NCBI GenBank assembly: GCA_028698105.1
Contig: JAQVEB010000006.1
Coordinates: 1 to 32,126 of the forward strand
Length of the DNA stretch: 32,126 nucleotides
Direction of reading: 5' to 3'
Source of the DNA: Petrimonas sp.
Lineage (GTDB): Bacteria > Bacteroidota > Bacteroidia > Bacteroidales > Dysgonomonadaceae
Shown here: positions 30,916 through 32,126 of the stretch, piece after piece
Position numbering within the stretch: position 1 is the stretch's first letter
Layout: every line of letters starts with the position of its first letter
Made by a program: the position numbers and the translations under genes
The notes under the pieces: model-generated
Databases searched by the model: none
What the model was told of the DNA's origin: nothing
Seen by the model: the letters and a program-made list of their open reading frames with translations, nothing else

Positions 30916-31995
30916 CTACCAAACCTTCACCAATTCCTTGAATGTTTGAACGGAAGGATCGTTTTTGCCTTTTTCTGTAGTATTGTTCATCCCGTCTATA
31001 AACGTGCGTGCATCGCTCCAGAAGGTATGCATGATGCCTGCATATCGCGGCCGCATTTCGTCCGAAGCGTTTTCACGCAGCATCTTCATCATCGCAGCCT
31101 CCTTTACGGCAACATCGGGTATTCTCCAGGGACAAATAATCACATCGAAACCTTTGGCAGCAAAAAGCACTGGTGTTGGATGCGGTTTTTCGTAATGCCA
31201 GTCGTTGATCACCACGTCTTTGGGAATAAGATCAATAGCCCGGTGTGTATTGTTGTAACTGCCTTCCCACAAACCGATACCGGTTGTTTTTCCATCAATC
31301 AGCCGGTCGCCCCAAATCCATAGCTCCTTGCCGTTATCGGCTAAATGGTTGCGAATTTTCGTTACTTCGCCCGCGAACAGAACAGCAGGGTCTTCACCTT
31401 TGCACCGGGGACAATCGGGATGCGCAATGTAGAACACTTCGTCCATTCCCGCGTGAAACGCATCCGATTCAAACGCCTGCACAATTTCATCCACTACCTC
31501 GAATACAACATCGTGCACTTCTGGATGCTGCGGACAGTAACTTTTACAGTACAATCCGTCGGCATTCGGCCATTTATAATCTTTCGGCAGTTTAATGGAC
31601 GGGGTCTCATCGAATTGCGGATAAACTTCCAACAACTTGCCTGTCTGGCTTGCCCACGATTGATGCCCTAATAAATTCACCTGCGGGATCACCCTAATAT
31701 TGTGCCGCTTGCAAGCGGCCACAATTTTTTTCACATCGGCTTCCGATAACGGGTTATCGGCTCTCAGCTCGGGATGCGATTTGTATTCGTAGCGGTAATC
31801 AATGCGCAGCACCAACGTGTTCACGCTGTCGGGCGCTAGTTTTTCGTCAATCAGTTTCACAAATGCGGGAACATCGTCCTTAGCCGGTGCACCTAAGCAT
31901 AATCCCCTTACGGTGAGAGGTCTTTCGGCATAAATCACCAGTGAAACAAACAGAAGACAACAGAGTAAAAAAAATGATTTTGTTTTCATTTGCAT
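30916..31995 (-). CDS. Family 20-like glycoside hydrolase (beta-N-acetylhexosaminidase-like)
   Basis: About 359 residues; start ATG at 31995 or at 31989 (MKTKSFFLLCCLLFVSLVIY, a signal peptide ending near YAERP). It reads as a TIM barrel: VNTLVLRIDYRYEYKSHPEL, NIRVIPQVNLLGHQSW, the catalytic-type FHAGMDEVFYI with the Asp-Glu pair of GH20 enzymes, LWIWGDRLIDG, and MHTFWSDARTFIDG. It lacks the separate N-terminal domain of classical GH20 enzymes, so it is the short single-domain form. Four Cys (CPQHPEV, CPRCKGE and others) could bind metal or form disulfides. Predicted periplasmic or exported. Substrate is probably an N-acetylhexosaminide, by family. The 5' flank to the window end (31996-32126) shows no feature I can name. 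Confidence 0.82.
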   Translation of the reverse strand: MQMKTKSFFLLCCLLFVSLVIYAERPLTVRGLCLGAPAKDDVPAFVKLIDEKLAPDSVNTLVLRIDYRYEYKSHPELRADNPLSEADVKKIVAACKRHNIRVIPQVNLLGHQSWASQTGKLLEVYPQFDETPSIKLPKDYKWPNADGLYCKSYCPQHPEVHDVVFEVVDEIVQAFESDAFHAGMDEVFYIAHPDCPRCKGEDPAVLFAGEVTKIRNHLADNGKELWIWGDRLIDGKTTGIGLWEGSYNNTHRAIDLIPKDVVINDWHYEKPHPTPVLFAAKGFDVIICPWRIPDVAVKEAAMMKMLRENASDEMRPRYAGIMHTFWSDARTFIDGMNNTTEKGKNDPSVQTFKELVKVW

Positions 31996-32126
31996 TGTAA
32001 GAAACTGTTTTGAATTTTACGAATCTTGTTTTTTAACTATTTTTCTGATTCTTTCAGACTGTTTTTTGCCCTTTTTTGCGTCTTTGAATTTTCCTTTCTT
32101 CCAAATAGCCCGCTATTTGATTCGTA

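Overview
The window looks like a chromosomal segment of a Bacteroidota bacterium, most likely order Bacteroidales and perhaps near Dysgonomonadaceae. The evidence is: promoters of the TAnnTTTG type with an upstream TTTG; a TonB-dependent receptor with an N-terminal carboxypeptidase-regulatory-like domain; a fimbrillin-type lipoprotein ending in a DUF6359-like domain; a DUF6261 protein; an ECF sigma/FecR pair; and several families of palindromic intergenic repeats. No rRNA or tRNA gene was recognised.

Left part (1-12.1 kb). An alpha/beta hydrolase cut by the window edge is followed by an AT-rich insert with a solitary HSDR_N-type nuclease-fold protein. Next come an NfeD-like/flotillin pair whose junction looks damaged, about 0.8 kb of non-coding repeats (a nested palindromic element and a 42-bp tandem array), a DUF6261 gene and an S1-like gene. 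A His-rich secreted peptide precedes a TonB receptor, probably for a metal. A FemX-like peptidoglycan bridge enzyme and a convergent fimbrillin-like lipoprotein close the region.

Middle (12.2-22.7 kb). An ECF sigma factor, a small membrane anti-sigma candidate, a Spy/CpxP-like periplasmic protein and a secreted protein with four EF-hand-like loops form an envelope or metal stress module. Two copies of a putative ECF promoter (CCGTAGGAAA-N14-GTCTAA) precede the sigma gene and the anti-sigma gene. After a strong terminator come two tandem DUF2202 ferritin-like proteins. Then comes a compact, partly overlapping gene set that I consider the best candidate for an undescribed system: a PqqD-like (RRE-fold) protein, an ATP-grasp ligase, a fold-type III PLP decarboxylase with a leader-like N-terminal extension, a urea-transporter/M23-peptidase fusion, a beta-barrel protein with TPR-like repeats, and a TPR protein. 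This suggests amino acid ligation and decarboxylation on a recognised peptide or carrier, coupled to an envelope apparatus.

Right part (22.9-32.1 kb). A second ECF sigma gene and a FecR-type anti-sigma gene lie beside a secreted Gln/Lys/Asp-rich protein. The anti-sigma carries in its periplasmic tail a domain copied in that secreted protein, and both the sigma gene and the secreted-protein gene have the same candidate promoter (GTAGGGTATT-N10-TTCGG). A beta-barrel gene follows. Then there is a ~0.9 kb stretch with hairpins, a small membrane-protein pseudogene with an internal TGA and a 149-bp MITE-like element. The window ends with ffh, folD, two tandem paralogous lipoproteins and a GH20-like hydrolase on the minus strand.

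All family assignments come from reading motifs by eye. No database search was possible.
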